Shown here one piece after another: positions 36,243 to 46,673 of a DNA stretch of 64,000 bases; the stretch's first letter is position 1, and every line of letters starts with the position of its first letter. The DNA is from Mucilaginibacter saanensis (GTDB lineage: Bacteria > Bacteroidota > Bacteroidia > Sphingobacteriales > Sphingobacteriaceae). Where the stretch lies: positions 59,549 through 123,548 of the forward strand of contig NZ_JACHBZ010000020.1 in assembly GCF_014200575.1 (NCBI RefSeq), written 5' to 3'. The position numbers and the translations under genes were made by a program. The notes beneath the pieces are model-generated. The model was not told where the DNA came from. It worked only from the letters and a program-made list of their open reading frames with translations, and ran no database searches.

Positions 36243-38042
36243 ATGTCAGAAGTAACCGGGAAAGCGCTCGACTGGAAATTGTTAAAACGGGTAATGCATT
36301 ATGTAAAACCCTATAACAGAACATTTGTGGTGGCTGCGTTTTTAACCATTTTTTTGGCGGTAAGCGCATTAATACAGCCTATCCTTATTCAGCGTACACT
36401 TGATGTGGATATTCTGAATGATAATTATGACGGGTTGGTATTTATGGTAGGGCTCATGATTGGGCAGCTTATCATACAAACGGTGGCGCAATATTATCAA
36501 ACCTATTTAACCAATGCGCTGGGGCAATCGGTTATCCGCGATTTGCGTATTGATATTTTTAACCATATCACCAGTCTGCGCCTTAAATACTTTGATCGTA
36601 CACCCATCGGGATGCTGATTACCCGTACAGTGTCTGACCTGGAAACCATAGCCGATATATTTTCAGAAGGGCTGATCTCTATTATGGGCGATATGCTGCT
36701 GGTATTTGCCGTAATTGGATTTATGCTGTATCAGGACTGGAAACTGGCACTAATTACCCTTATCCCCATGCCGTTCCTGTTTGCCTCAACGTATGTGTTT
36801 AAGGAGGCTATCAAGTCGTCATTTCAGGAGGTACGCACGCAGGTGGCCCGCCTCAATACTTTCCTGGCCGAGCATATTTCTGGTATCAGTATTATCCAGT
36901 TGTTTGCCCGCGAGGATCAGGAAATGCGCAAGTTTAAAGCGGTTAACCTCAAATACAGGGATGCCAACATTCGCTCTAATTGGTATTACTCCATATTTTT
37001 CCCGGTGGTTGAAATTTTGTTTGCCATTTGTATGGGCCTATTGGTATGGTACGGATGTAAGCGAATGCTGTCAGACAATCAGCTGGCTGTATTATCTGCA
37101 AAACCGGGAGGCATTACCCCGGGTGTTATTACAAGTTTTATTGTGCTGCTTAATATGCTGTTCAGGCCTATACGGCAATTGGCCGACAAGTTTAACACGC
37201 TGCAGATGGGTATGGTAGGTGCCGACAGGATATTTAAAGTGCTGGACACTGATGAGGTAGCTGCGGATACCGGCCATATCAACACAGGCAGGTTGCAGGG
37301 TGATATTGAGTTTAACAAAGTTTGGTTTGCATATAATGATGAGAACTGGGTTTTAAAGGACATTAATTTTCATGTAAAGCCCGGCGAAACGTTGGCGCTG
37401 GTAGGTGCAACCGGGGCAGGTAAATCGTCCACCATTAATATACTCAACCGTTTTTATGAAATTGGCCAGGGGAACGTAAAGGTTGACGGACATGATATTC
37501 GGGATTACCGGGTAGAGTTTCTGCGCTCGCAGATTGCCACCGTTATTCAGGATGTTTTTTTATTTACCGATACCATAGGCAATAATATCAGCCTTAATAA
37601 CCTGGCCATTACCCGTGAGCAAATTATAGCAGCGGCCAAAGATGTAGGCGCACATGAATTTATTGAACGCCTTCCTGGTGGTTATGATTACAATGTAATG
37701 GAACGCGGGGCAACACTTTCTGCCGGGCAATCGCAATTAATATCATTTATAAGGGCGCTGGTATATAATCCGGCAATTTTAGTTTTGGACGAGGCCACCT
37801 CTTCTGTTGATACCGAAACCGAGATTTTGATACAAAATGCCATTAATAAGCTAATGCTGGGGCGTACAGCTATTGTAATTGCCCATCGCCTGTCAACTAT
37901 ACAAAACGCCGACAGGATCATTGTGCTTGACCATGGGGAGATCATGGAAAGCGGCACCCATCAGGAACTTCTGAAAATTGAGAATGGTCATTACCGTAAG
38001 CTCTACGATTTGCAGTTTAATTCTGCCGGAATAGCACGGTAG
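36243..38042 (+). CDS. ABC-type exporter, fused permease and ATPase
   Basis: 599 residues. An N-terminal six-helix exporter domain (about 1-320) is followed by an ATPase domain: Walker A GATGAGKSS (about 391-399), Q-loop VIQDVFLFTDT, signature LSAGQ (A in place of the common G at position 3), Walker B ILVLDEATSSVD, and H-loop IVIAHRLST. It is the half-transporter type (MsbA/LmrA or heterodimeric MdlB-like). Substrate is unknown. The ATG lies just after a CCCC-rich hairpin. Confidence 0.93.
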   Translation: MSEVTGKALDWKLLKRVMHYVKPYNRTFVVAAFLTIFLAVSALIQPILIQRTLDVDILNDNYDGLVFMVGLMIGQLIIQTVAQYYQTYLTNALGQSVIRDLRIDIFNHITSLRLKYFDRTPIGMLITRTVSDLETIADIFSEGLISIMGDMLLVFAVIGFMLYQDWKLALITLIPMPFLFASTYVFKEAIKSSFQEVRTQVARLNTFLAEHISGISIIQLFAREDQEMRKFKAVNLKYRDANIRSNWYYSIFFPVVEILFAICMGLLVWYGCKRMLSDNQLAVLSAKPGGITPGVITSFIVLLNMLFRPIRQLADKFNTLQMGMVGADRIFKVLDTDEVAADTGHINTGRLQGDIEFNKVWFAYNDENWVLKDINFHVKPGETLALVGATGAGKSSTINILNRFYEIGQGNVKVDGHDIRDYRVEFLRSQIATVIQDVFLFTDTIGNNISLNNLAITREQIIAAAKDVGAHEFIERLPGGYDYNVMERGATLSAGQSQLISFIRALVYNPAILVLDEATSSVDTETEILIQNAINKLMLGRTAIVIAHRLSTIQNADRIIVLDHGEIMESGTHQELLKIENGHYRKLYDLQFNSAGIAR

Positions 38043-38154
38043 TCAGTTGCGGGTAGCAAGTTAGTAAGATCGAGAACTACAACAATTCCCTGCCCCGGAA
38101 ACTCATACGCCGACCCTCATTATAATTTCCGCACCGGCTCCCCGCACTCAACCC

Positions 38155-38361
38155 TTATTGTTTTTTAGGTGGATTTTTTATCGGATCAACAGGTTGTTCT
38201 TCGCGCTCATGCTTTTTGGCAATATCGCCGCCATGCGGATTATCGGCATGGTATTGTTTATCTTCCTGGCGCACCTTGCTTTTGCCGCCATTGTCATGGG
38301 GGCGTTTGGTTGGGGTGTCCGCGGGCGAAGGCTTTTGGGGTGAATTTGCTGGCTTTGTCAT
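38155..38361 (-). CDS. Small hydrophilic protein of unknown function
   Basis: 68 residues, ATG start, extremely hydrophilic (rich in K, P, D, H and E; no hydrophobic segment), so probably disordered. Pro-rich ends flank the charged middle (PHDNGGKSKVRQEDKQYHADNPHGGDIAKKHE). The opposite strand gives a hydrophobic frame starting at TTG, which I consider the antisense shadow. Homology could not be judged. It lies between the ABC exporter and ftsX, and faces both. Confidence 0.5.
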   Translation of the reverse strand: MTKPANSPQKPSPADTPTKRPHDNGGKSKVRQEDKQYHADNPHGGDIAKKHEREEQPVDPIKNPPKKQ

Positions 38362-38598
38362 ATTTATTTAACAAGCCGGTCGGGCTTTTGTTTATAGTTG
38401 CCCAATAACGGTTTATAAAGCTAAATCGTTAATAATTGTTAAAACTGTCAGCCTAATAAGCCATTAAACAATATTTATAACTAATAAACTTTTACCTTTA
38501 AGGCGGGTTTCTTAATTTCGCACAAATCCGGATCGGAGAATTGTAAGTGAGCGGTAAAAAGTTCATAGTTCATATCTCAAATCTCATATCTATAAAGA

Positions 38599-39477
38599 AT
38601 GGAAGAATTTGAAGCAAGCGCATCGGCAAAAAAGACTAAAACTATATACATCTCTACCGTATTTGGTATTGCCATGGTACTGGTAATGATCGGGCTTTTA
38701 GGATTGATACTGGTACATGCCAATAATCTTTCGCGCTATGTAAAAGAAAATATAGTGCTTAATATTTTTGTTGATGATGCCGCGCATGAAACCGACGTAT
38801 TGCAATTGCAAAAGCAATTAGATGCTAACATGATGGTGAAACAAACCCAGTATGTGAGTAAAGAACTGGCAGCGCGCAATCTGCAAAAAGATCTGGGCGA
38901 AGATTTTGTGAAGTTTTTAGGATATAACCCGCTATCACAATCATTGGATGTGTACCTAAAGGCAGACTATGCTAACAATAAGGATATCGAGAAATTTAAA
39001 ACCGATCTGCTAAAAAATCCATTGGTTAAAGAGGTAAAATACCAGCAATCGCTGGTTGACCAAATGAACCAGAATCTCACTTCAATTAGTTTAGTGATAC
39101 TGGTATTTGCAGCCATATTTGTTATACTATCAGTTGCGCTGATCAATAATACCATCAGACTGGCTATTTACTCTCAGCGTTTCCTGATCAAATCAATGCA
39201 ATTGGTAGGGGCAACTAAAGGGTTTATACGCAAGCCATTTTTATTATATGGGATATGGCATGGCCTTTTAGGCGGCCTGATAGCCATTATTATATTAATA
39301 GGTACGCTTTACCTGGGTTACCGGGAAGTACCTGATCTGGTGATACTGCAAAACTATACCGAATTTGGTATAGTATTTTTAGGGGTTATAGGTATAGGCA
39401 TATTTATTTCGGCTTTTAGCACATTCCTTGCAGTTAACAAGTTTTTACGTTTAAAAATATACGATTTATACAGATAA
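38599..39477 (+). CDS. ftsX: Cell division protein FtsX
   Basis: 292-residue FtsX-type permease. There is a first helix (about 18-42), then a large extracellular domain (about 43-160; NIVLNIFVDDAAHETDVLQLQKQL). Three C-terminal helices follow, with the FtsX-domain hallmark FLIKSMQLVGATKGFIRKPFLLYGIWHGLLGGL. With FtsE it couples the divisome to peptidoglycan hydrolases. ftsE is not next to it. It starts a gene string ftsX-DUF3098-uppP-truB that is common in Bacteroidota, as I recall. Confidence 0.93.
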   Translation: MEEFEASASAKKTKTIYISTVFGIAMVLVMIGLLGLILVHANNLSRYVKENIVLNIFVDDAAHETDVLQLQKQLDANMMVKQTQYVSKELAARNLQKDLGEDFVKFLGYNPLSQSLDVYLKADYANNKDIEKFKTDLLKNPLVKEVKYQQSLVDQMNQNLTSISLVILVFAAIFVILSVALINNTIRLAIYSQRFLIKSMQLVGATKGFIRKPFLLYGIWHGLLGGLIAIIILIGTLYLGYREVPDLVILQNYTEFGIVFLGVIGIGIFISAFSTFLAVNKFLRLKIYDLYR

Positions 39478-39546
39478 TATTATAGCGGGTAAAACAGGAG
39501 CTTGACAAAAGCTGCTCATGCACTCCTTAATTTAATAATTAAAAAT

Positions 39547-39813
39547 ATGGCACAACAAGTTAAAACAGCTACATCTGCAAAAAGCACACCGGCAGCCAAA
39601 GCAACAGGTACCGAGTCGGTACAATTTATATTTGACAAAAGTAATTACAGGTTGCTGATCATCAGCGTTGCCGTGGTAGCCTTTGGCTTTGTGTTAATGG
39701 CCGGCACTACTGATATTTATAGCAATACCAAAATTGTAATTGCACCTATTGTTGTATTGGCAGGCTTTGCATTAGGCTTTTTTGCCATATTAAAAAAACC
39801 TTCGGTTAATTAA
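39547..39813 (+). CDS. DUF3098 membrane protein
   Basis: 88 residues from this ATG (a TTG at 39502 would add 15 residues of unlikely sequence). After an Ala/Lys/Thr-rich N-terminus come FDKSNYRLLIISVAVVAFGFVLMAG (helix 1) and IVIAPIVVLAGFALGFFAILKK (helix 2), the DUF3098 pattern. Function is unknown; the link with ftsX and uppP suggests an envelope or division role. Confidence 0.88.
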   Translation: MAQQVKTATSAKSTPAAKATGTESVQFIFDKSNYRLLIISVAVVAFGFVLMAGTTDIYSNTKIVIAPIVVLAGFALGFFAILKKPSVN

Positions 39814-39922
39814 TTTTAGCTGGTTTGTTAACAAGAATCAGTTGGCAGGGGTAATTACTCGGTCGGCTATTTCTGCAAATAGCGTTATAAGCTCTTAACC
39901 TAACTCAATATCATCTACCCCA

Positions 39923-40717
39923 ATGAATATTATCCACGTTATTATCCTTGCCATAATTGAAGGGATAACAGAATTTTTACCGGTATCATCAACCGGACAC
40001 ATGATTATTGCATCGTCAGTAATGGGCATAGCTGCCGATCCGTTTGTTAAGCTATTTACTATTGCTATACAGTTGGGCGCTATATTGTCTGTTGTGGTGT
40101 TATACTATAAACGATTTTTACAATCGGTTAATTTTTATACCAAATTATTGGTGGCATTTATACCGGCAGCTATATTTGGCTTGTTATTTAGCAAAAAAAT
40201 TGATGCCTTATTAGAGAGTGCGCTTACCGTAGGCGTTACTTTATTTGTAGGCGGTATTATACTTTTGTTTGTTGACAAGTGGTTTAACAAACCCACAGTA
40301 AAAGCCGAAAAGGACATTAGTTATTTAACGGCACTTAAAATTGGCTTTTTCCAATGTTTGGCCATGATTCCCGGTACCTCGCGCTCAGCAGCAACCATCG
40401 TTGGTGGTATGTCACAAAAGCTGACACGTACTGCTGCTGCTGAGTTCTCTTTCTTTTTGGCCGTGCCTACCATGTTTGCTGCAACGGCGAAAAAACTGTA
40501 TGATTTTCATAAAGAAGGCCACATATTTACGGGTGAGGAAATTAAACTGCTGGCCATTGGTAACGTAATAGCCTTTATTGTAGCAATGCTGGCCATTAAA
40601 ACCTTTATTAGCTTTTTAGAACGTAAAGGCTTCCGCATTTTTGGCTGGTACCGCATTGTTATAGGTGCAGTTATCATCGGGCTAATTATAAGCGGCCATC
40701 CTTTACAAACGGTATAG
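39923..40717 (+). CDS. uppP: Undecaprenyl-diphosphatase
   Basis: 264-residue membrane enzyme that dephosphorylates undecaprenyl pyrophosphate so that the lipid carrier can be re-used for peptidoglycan and O-antigen. Both catalytic regions are present: [16 protein letters not shown] at residues 13-28 and [14 protein letters not shown] near 154. Seven to eight helices are predicted. Mutants or overexpression of this family change bacitracin sensitivity. Confidence 0.96.
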   Translation: MNIIHVIILAIIEGITEFLPVSSTGHMIIASSVMGIAADPFVKLFTIAIQLGAILSVVVLYYKRFLQSVNFYTKLLVAFIPAAIFGLLFSKKIDALLESALTVGVTLFVGGIILLFVDKWFNKPTVKAEKDISYLTALKIGFFQCLAMIPGTSRSAATIVGGMSQKLTRTAAAEFSFFLAVPTMFAATAKKLYDFHKEGHIFTGEEIKLLAIGNVIAFIVAMLAIKTFISFLERKGFRIFGWYRIVIGAVIIGLIISGHPLQTV

Positions 40718-40740
40718 GCAACATAAAATATTAATAACGC

Positions 40741-40824
40741 ATTATTGCGAGGAGCGAAGTAATATCCTGTATGCAGAGCAATTCTGTACAGTTAGGGAGT
40801 TACTTCGCTCCTCGCATTGTCGTT
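40741..40824. repeat. REP-like inverted repeat, family A copy 2
   Basis: Left arm ATTGCGAGGAGCGAAGTAAT and right arm GTTACTTCGCTCCTCGCATT form an almost perfect long hairpin between uppP and truB. The arm sequence matches the five other family A copies, and the loop is unrelated to the others. Confidence 0.88.
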
Positions 40825-40878
40825 TATTTACCGTTCGTACAAAAAGCCTACCTTTGCCTAAGTTTATAATTATCCGTA

Positions 40879-41601
40879 TTGAAAAAATCTTACACCCAAA
40901 TAGACGAATTTGCCGAAGGACAACTGCTGTTAGTAAATAAACCCTACAGCTGGACAAGTTTTGACGTAGTTGGCAAAATCCGCAACTCATTTAAACCGCT
41001 TAAGTTAAAGGTAGGGCACGCAGGTACGCTTGACCCACTGGCTACAGGGCTGCTCATTATCTGCACGGGTAAAATGACTAAGCAGATTGATACTTTTCAG
41101 GCCGAAGAAAAAGAATACACCGGTACCATGATCCTGGGAGCCACAACCCCATCGTATGACATGGAAACCGAACCAGATAAAAAATTTGATGCCAGCCAAC
41201 TTACCGCAGAGCAGCTGCGTAATAACTGCGAGCAGTTTATTGGCGACATACAGCAATATCCGCCAGCACATTCGGCCATAAAAATTGATGGGGAGCGTTT
41301 GTATGAAAAAGCCCGCAGGGGCGAGGAAGTAGAACTGCGCTTGCGCAATGTTACCATCAACGAGTTTGAACTAACCCGTATTGAACTGCCCGAAGTTGAT
41401 TTCAGGGTGGTTTGCAGTAAGGGCACTTATATCCGTTCGTTGGTAAATGATTTTGGAGCTACGCTTAATAATGGGGCATATCTTTCAAAATTAAGACGTA
41501 CACGGAGCGGCAATTACCGGGTAGATGATGCCTGGGAGGTAATGGAACTGGTAAATGAGATCAGGGGATTAAAGACGGTTAATGACCCGTTGGCAAAATA
41601 A
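40879..41601 (+). CDS. truB: tRNA pseudouridine55 synthase
   Basis: 240 residues. Catalytic motif KVGHAGTLDPLATGLL with Asp52; VNKPYSWTSFDVVGKIR near residue 19 and RSLVNDFG near 180. The start is TTG at 40879, giving MKKSYTQIDEF, which is what I expect for this family in related genomes; the nearest ATG is far into the conserved part. It lacks a C-terminal PUA domain. It follows the family A repeat directly. Confidence 0.93.
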   Translation: MKKSYTQIDEFAEGQLLLVNKPYSWTSFDVVGKIRNSFKPLKLKVGHAGTLDPLATGLLIICTGKMTKQIDTFQAEEKEYTGTMILGATTPSYDMETEPDKKFDASQLTAEQLRNNCEQFIGDIQQYPPAHSAIKIDGERLYEKARRGEEVELRLRNVTINEFELTRIELPEVDFRVVCSKGTYIRSLVNDFGATLNNGAYLSKLRRTRSGNYRVDDAWEVMELVNEIRGLKTVNDPLAK

Positions 41602-41680
41602 AAATACATATTTCCGTCAAAATACCGATCGGGTTTAACTCAGTCAACTAAAAAATTAACTTTGTGTTTTTACTCATAAA

Positions 41681-42604
41681 ATGAGGGTATATAATCATAT
41701 TGACGAATTTACAGCGGTAAAAAATGCAGTAGTTACCATCGGCACATTTGATGGCGTACATATTGGTCACCGCAAAATTATATCAGGAATAAAGGACCTT
41801 GCCAAGAGTACCCATGGCGAAACGGTTATTTTAACCTTCTTTCCCCATCCGCGCATGATATTGCATCCTGAGGATGAGAGCCTGAAGCTGATTACCACTA
41901 TTAATGAAAAGGCGCAGCTGATGGAGGCCTTAGGAGTTGATCATTTGATCATCACCCCGTTTTCAAGGGATTTTTCAAACCAGACTGCTGAGAGTTACAT
42001 CCGCGATGTGCTGGTTAATAAAATAGGCACTAAAAAAATTGTGATAGGATACGATCATCGTTTTGGTAAAGACAGGCAGGGTGGTCTGGATGATTTACTG
42101 AGGCTTGGTCCCATTTATGGCTTTGATGTGGTAGAAATACCCGAGCAGGATATTAACGAGGTGGCCATCAGCTCAACCCGTATCCGTACAGCATTGTTAA
42201 ACGGACAGATTGACCTTGCTAATTCCTTTTTGGGTTATCCATTTTTTATTACCGGTACAGTGATCCGCGGTGATCAGATTGGCAGACAACTGGGGTATCC
42301 AACGGCCAATATCGTGGTTGAGGAAAAATATAAGCTCATACCATCTGACGGTATTTTTGCCGTAACTGTAAATGTAGCAGGCTGGCAGCATAAGGGGATG
42401 GCCTATATAGGCAGCCGCCCAACGGTAAATGGCCTTACACGTAATATCGAGGTTAATATTTTTGATTTTGACCAGGAGATATATAATCAGTCTATCCGCA
42501 TGGAGTTTCACCATTATGTGCGCGGCGATGTCAAATTTGCATCGCTTGATGAATTGAAAGTTCAGCTGGCAAAGGATAAGGAAGACGTACTGGCATTGCT
42601 ATAA
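41681..42604 (+). CDS. ribF: Bifunctional riboflavin kinase/FMN adenylyltransferase
   Basis: 307 residues making FMN and FAD. The N-terminal nucleotidyltransferase domain has TIGTFDGVHIGHRKII (about 19-34), GYDHRFGKDRQG and ISSTRIRTALLNGQI. The C-terminal kinase domain has GRQLGYPTANI and AYIGSRPTVNG near 240. It is followed by a family B repeat before secA. No FMN-riboswitch-like sequence precedes it. Confidence 0.96.
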   Translation: MRVYNHIDEFTAVKNAVVTIGTFDGVHIGHRKIISGIKDLAKSTHGETVILTFFPHPRMILHPEDESLKLITTINEKAQLMEALGVDHLIITPFSRDFSNQTAESYIRDVLVNKIGTKKIVIGYDHRFGKDRQGGLDDLLRLGPIYGFDVVEIPEQDINEVAISSTRIRTALLNGQIDLANSFLGYPFFITGTVIRGDQIGRQLGYPTANIVVEEKYKLIPSDGIFAVTVNVAGWQHKGMAYIGSRPTVNGLTRNIEVNIFDFDQEIYNQSIRMEFHHYVRGDVKFASLDELKVQLAKDKEDVLALL

Positions 42605-42700
42605 CTCCGCCAGGCCCCTTCCCTGAAGGGGGGCTTTTAAGCAATAATCTAAGTTTTTTTAAAAAGTGTCCCCAATCGGGGGAGATTTAGAGGGGGTTTC
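42605..42700. repeat. Family B inverted repeat, copy 3
   Basis: GCCAGGCCCCTTCCCTGAAGGGGGGCTTTT opens with its own small hairpin (CCCCTT / AAGGGG), and the right part CCCCAATCGGGGGAGATTTAGAGGGGG is a second, related arm. It fills most of the ribF-secA spacer and may be the ribF terminator (TTTT follows). Confidence 0.6.
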
Positions 42701-42777
42701 GTACCTTTACCTGTCAATATGGCTCTATCAGTTGCCTTGGCGCAATTGTTGAGTTTGTAGGATCATATCAAATTAAT

Positions 42778-45700
42778 ATGTTAGATTTTATCAGTAAGCT
42801 TTTTGGAAGCAAATCAGAACGGGATGTAAAAGCAATACAGCCTTTAGTTGAAAAAATTAAAGCTGAATTTGCAAAACTCGGAAACATCAGCAATGATGAG
42901 CTTAGAGCTAAAACCATAGATTTTAAAGAAACCATAGCACAGGGCCTTTCAGGTATTGATAGCGAGATACAAGCTATTAAAGACCGTACAGAAAACGAAC
43001 TGGATATGGACGTAAGCGAAAAGGTGGAGCTTTACACCCAGTTGGATAAACTGGAAAAAGACCGCAATAAGGAGCTGGAAGATATATTGTTAAATATTTT
43101 GCCAGAAGCTTTTGCGGTTGTAAAAGAAACAGCCCGCCGTTTTGCCGGTAATAAAACCATTGAAGTTACTGCCACACCGTTTGACCGTGAGCTTGCCGCA
43201 AGTAAAGGCAACGTAGTTATAAAAGGCGATCAGGCTACACACCATAATACCTGGCTTGCCGCCGGTAACGAGGTAACCTGGGATATGGTACATTACGATG
43301 TGCAGCTGATTGGTGGTATTGTATTGCACCAGGGTAAAATATCAGAAATGGCCACTGGTGAAGGTAAAACGCTGGTAGCCACGCTGCCTGCTTACTTAAA
43401 TGCCTTAGCCGGACAAGGTGTTCACATTGTAACGGTGAATGATTACCTGGCCCGCAGGGATAGCGAGTGGATGGGGCCGTTGTACGAGTTCCACGGTTTA
43501 TCGGTTGATTGTATTGATAAACATGAGCCAAATTCTGACGAACGCCGCAAAGCTTATCTTTCAGATATTACCTTTGGTACCAACAATGAGTTTGGCTTTG
43601 ATTACCTGCGTGACAATATGACACGTAGTCCTGAAGAGTTGGTACAACGTAAATCGCACTATGCAATGGTGGATGAGGTCGACTCAGTTTTAATTGATGA
43701 TGCCCGTACACCTTTAATTATATCAGGCCCTATTCCACGTGGCGATGAGCATGAGTTTTATGAACTGAAGCCACGCATTGAGCGCCTGGTTAATGCACAA
43801 AAAGCTTATGTTAACGGCGTATTAAACGAAGCCAAAAAAGCAATTAACGAAGGTAATACTGACGCCGAAGGCGGTGGTTTAGCTTTATTGCGCGCCTTTA
43901 GAGGTTTGCCAAAAAGCAAGGCCTTAATTAAGTTTTTGAGCGAAGGTGCCAACAGGTCAGTACTGCAAAAGGTGGAAAATCACTATATGCAGGATCAGGG
44001 CAAGGATATGCCGAAGGTTGATGCCGAATTATTCTTTGTTATCGACGAAAAAAATAACCAGGTTGAACTGGCCGAAAAAGGTATTGAACTGATTACCTCA
44101 TCGGGAGAAGATCCTCACTTTTTTGTAATGCCTGACGTAGGTACTGAAATTGCGGAGATCGAAAAATCAACCCTGAGCAACGAAGAAAAAATTGCCCGCA
44201 AGGATGAACTGATGCGCGATTTCTCTATCAAATCTGAGCGTATCCACTCGGTTAACCAATTGTTAAAAGCCTACACCTTGTTTGAAAAGGATACAGAATA
44301 CATCCTGGACGAGGGTAAGGTGAAAATTGTGGATGAGCAAACCGGTCGTGTACTGGATGGTCGCCGCTACTCTGATGGTTTACACCAGGCTATTGAAGCT
44401 AAGGAAAATGTAAAAGTAGAGGATGCAACACAAACGTTTGCAACCATTACCCTGCAAAACTACTTCCGTATGTACCACAAACTTTGTGGTATGACGGGTA
44501 CTGCCGTTACCGAAGCGGGTGAGTTCTGGGAAATATATAAGCTGGATGTGGTAGAGATACCAACCAATACCCCTGCAAGCCGCGCAGACAGGCAGGATCT
44601 GGTATACCGTACCATCCGCGAAAAATATAATGCCGTTGCTGATGAAATTGTTAAACTGACGGAAGCTGGCCGACCTGTGTTGGTAGGTACCACATCGGTT
44701 GAAATTTCTGAATTATTGAGCCGTATGCTTAAACTGCGCGGTATCAAACATAACGTACTGAATGCTAAAATGCACCAGAAAGAGGCTGATATTGTGGCCG
44801 AAGCTGGTAAAACAAGTACAGTGACGATTGCTACCAACATGGCCGGTCGTGGTACGGATATTAAGCTGGGTGCCGGTGTTAAGGATGCAGGTGGTTTGGC
44901 CATTGTAGGTACAGAGCGCCATGAATCCCGCCGGGTTGACAGGCAGTTGCGTGGTCGTGCCGGTCGTCAGGGCGATCCGGGTTCTTCACAGTTCTTTGTA
45001 TCGTTGGAGGATAACCTGATGCGTTTATTCGGATCAGAGCGTATCTCGAACCTGATGGTACGTATGGGGATCGAGGAGGGCGAAGTGATACAACACTCTA
45101 TGATCTCCAAATCAATTGAGCGTGCGCAGAAAAAGGTAGAAGAAAATAACTTTGGTATCCGTAAGCGTTTGTTGGAGTATGATGATGTGATGAACTCACA
45201 GCGTACGGTTATCTACACCAAACGTAAAAACGCATTATTTGGCGAACGCCTTGATGTTGATTTGAGCAATACCATTTTTGATGTTGTTGAAGATATTGTT
45301 ACTGAATACAAAGAAGCTAACAATTATGAAGGCTTTACCCTTGAGGTGATCCGTTTGTTTTCGGTTGATATTGAACTGAGTATTGATGAGTTTGCGGCTA
45401 AGTCAATTACTGCACTTGCCGACAGGACCTTCCAAACGGTGATGGATTTTTACAAACGTAAATCTGAAGCCGTTGCACATCAGGCCTACCCGGTTATAAA
45501 AGATGTATTTGATACCCGCGGCCAGTATGTAGAAAATATTGTGGTTCCGTTTAGCGACGGTATACATGGCATACAGGTTTCGGTTCCGTTGAAAAAAGCA
45601 GTAGAAAATCATGGTGTTGAGGTATTTAAATCGTTTGAAAAGAACGTGACCTTATACCTGATTGATGACGCCTGGAAAGAGCATTTGCGTGAAATGGATG

Positions 45701-46086
45701 AGTTAAAACAATCTGTACAAAACGCGGTTTATGAGCAAAAGGATCCACTGTTGGTTTACAAGTTTGAAGCTTTTGAACTATTTAGAGGTATGTTGGCTAA
45801 TGTGAACAAGGAGATTGTAAGCTTCCTGTTCAGGGGAGGAATTCCGGTTCAGCAGGCTCCCGATGAAATTAAGGAAGCAAAGCCGGAACCTAAGCTTGAC
45901 CTGCGTAAAATGAAAACTACCAAAGCCGAGATGGTTAGCGAAAGCAACGGCATCCCTATGGATGATTTTCAGGAACACCAGAAAGCGACCCCTGTTAGGG
46001 TTGAAAATAAGATAGGCCGTAATGACCCTTGTCCATGTGGTAGTGGCAAAAAATTTAAAAACTGTCACGGCGTGGGGCAGAATTAA
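42778..46086 (+). CDS. secA: Preprotein translocase ATPase SecA
   Basis: 1102-residue motor of the Sec pathway. Helicase-like NBD1 with [17 protein letters not shown] (about 200), DYLARRD, and [17 protein letters not shown] with [23 protein letters not shown]2 has [38 protein letters not shown] and [18 protein letters not shown]. The C-terminus ends in the zinc motif [13 protein letters not shown] (SecB/lipid binding). Bacteroidota SecA carries a large insertion before NBD2, present here (about residues 320-440). A stand-alone gene, about 170 bp after ribF. Confidence 0.97.
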   Translation: MLDFISKLFGSKSERDVKAIQPLVEKIKAEFAKLGNISNDELRAKTIDFKETIAQGLSGIDSEIQAIKDRTENELDMDVSEKVELYTQLDKLEKDRNKELEDILLNILPEAFAVVKETARRFAGNKTIEVTATPFDRELAASKGNVVIKGDQATHHNTWLAAGNEVTWDMVHYDVQLIGGIVLHQGKISEMATGEGKTLVATLPAYLNALAGQGVHIVTVNDYLARRDSEWMGPLYEFHGLSVDCIDKHEPNSDERRKAYLSDITFGTNNEFGFDYLRDNMTRSPEELVQRKSHYAMVDEVDSVLIDDARTPLIISGPIPRGDEHEFYELKPRIERLVNAQKAYVNGVLNEAKKAINEGNTDAEGGGLALLRAFRGLPKSKALIKFLSEGANRSVLQKVENHYMQDQGKDMPKVDAELFFVIDEKNNQVELAEKGIELITSSGEDPHFFVMPDVGTEIAEIEKSTLSNEEKIARKDELMRDFSIKSERIHSVNQLLKAYTLFEKDTEYILDEGKVKIVDEQTGRVLDGRRYSDGLHQAIEAKENVKVEDATQTFATITLQNYFRMYHKLCGMTGTAVTEAGEFWEIYKLDVVEIPTNTPASRADRQDLVYRTIREKYNAVADEIVKLTEAGRPVLVGTTSVEISELLSRMLKLRGIKHNVLNAKMHQKEADIVAEAGKTSTVTIATNMAGRGTDIKLGAGVKDAGGLAIVGTERHESRRVDRQLRGRAGRQGDPGSSQFFVSLEDNLMRLFGSERISNLMVRMGIEEGEVIQHSMISKSIERAQKKVEENNFGIRKRLLEYDDVMNSQRTVIYTKRKNALFGERLDVDLSNTIFDVVEDIVTEYKEANNYEGFTLEVIRLFSVDIELSIDEFAAKSITALADRTFQTVMDFYKRKSEAVAHQAYPVIKDVFDTRGQYVENIVVPFSDGIHGIQVSVPLKKAVENHGVEVFKSFEKNVTLYLIDDAWKEHLREMDELKQSVQNAVYEQKDPLLVYKFEAFELFRGMLANVNKEIVSFLFRGGIPVQQAPDEIKEAKPEPKLDLRKMKTTKAEMVSESNGIPMDDFQEHQKATPVRVENKIGRNDPCPCGSGKKFKNCHGVGQN

Positions 46087-46102
46087 GATAATATATAACC
46101 AC

Positions 46103-46192
46103 GTCATTGCGAGGGACGAAGCAATCTCCATACAGCGCGAACCATGTTTGACCTGCCTATGTAGAGATTGCTTCGTTCCTCTCAATGACGGT
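46103..46192. repeat. REP-like inverted repeat, family A copy 3
   Basis: Arms CGTCATTGCGAGGGACGAAG and its near-exact complement CTTCGTTCCTCTCAATGACG form about 25 bp with very few mismatches, with a 35-40-bp loop. It is the best-preserved copy in the window, lying between secA and the SPOR gene. Confidence 0.9.
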
Positions 46193-46208
46193 TTTATAAA
46201 AATAAATA

Positions 46209-46673
46209 ATGAAAAAAGCAGTATTTGATCATAAAGCTAAACAAGCCTTCATCAAATACTGCTTTTTTTGTGCGTTAATAATTGTGTCGACACATGCCTT
46301 TGGTCAACAAATAAAAGGCAAGGTTGAAGTAATTAAAGACCCGCTGGTTGATACACTGATAGCGAAAAGATTTGAACTGAATAATGCAAGCGGTGTTTCC
46401 ACGGCATTCTCATCAAACGGTTACCGGGTGCAGATATTCAGCGGTTCAAACCGTAAAGCTGCCTATAGCGCACAAGCTAAATTGCAGGATCAGTATCCCG
46501 ACCTGCGTACATATATCATTTATAACGAACCGAACTTTAAAGTTCGTGCCGGTGATTTCAGAACACGCCTGGAAGCCCAAAAACTGATGCAGGAACTCCA
46601 GTCTTCATTCCCGAGCCTGTTCATCATAGCTGAAAAAATAAATCCTCCTAAAACAGATCCCGATAATGATTAA
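46209..46673 (+). CDS. SPOR-domain exported protein
   Basis: 154 residues with a signal peptide (IKYCFFCALIIVSTHAFGQ, residues about 15-33). The C-terminal SPOR domain (GYRVQIFSGSNRKAAYSAQAKLQDQYPDL... NFKVRAGDFRTRLEAQKLMQEL, about residues 75-145) binds denuded peptidoglycan glycans at division sites. The stop overlaps the start of the amidohydrolase gene by 8 bp. Confidence 0.88.
   Translation: MKKAVFDHKAKQAFIKYCFFCALIIVSTHAFGQQIKGKVEVIKDPLVDTLIAKRFELNNASGVSTAFSSNGYRVQIFSGSNRKAAYSAQAKLQDQYPDLRTYIIYNEPNFKVRAGDFRTRLEAQKLMQELQSSFPSLFIIAEKINPPKTDPDND

Noticed and set aside
38158..38343. + strand hydrophobic ORF opposite the small hydrophilic protein
   Set aside because: It begins at TTG and is the complement of a Lys/Glu/Pro-rich minus-strand ORF that has an ATG; hydrophobic shadows of charged frames are common.
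41602..41680. FMN riboswitch before ribF
   Set aside because: The 79-bp spacer lacks the conserved FMN aptamer elements and is too short.
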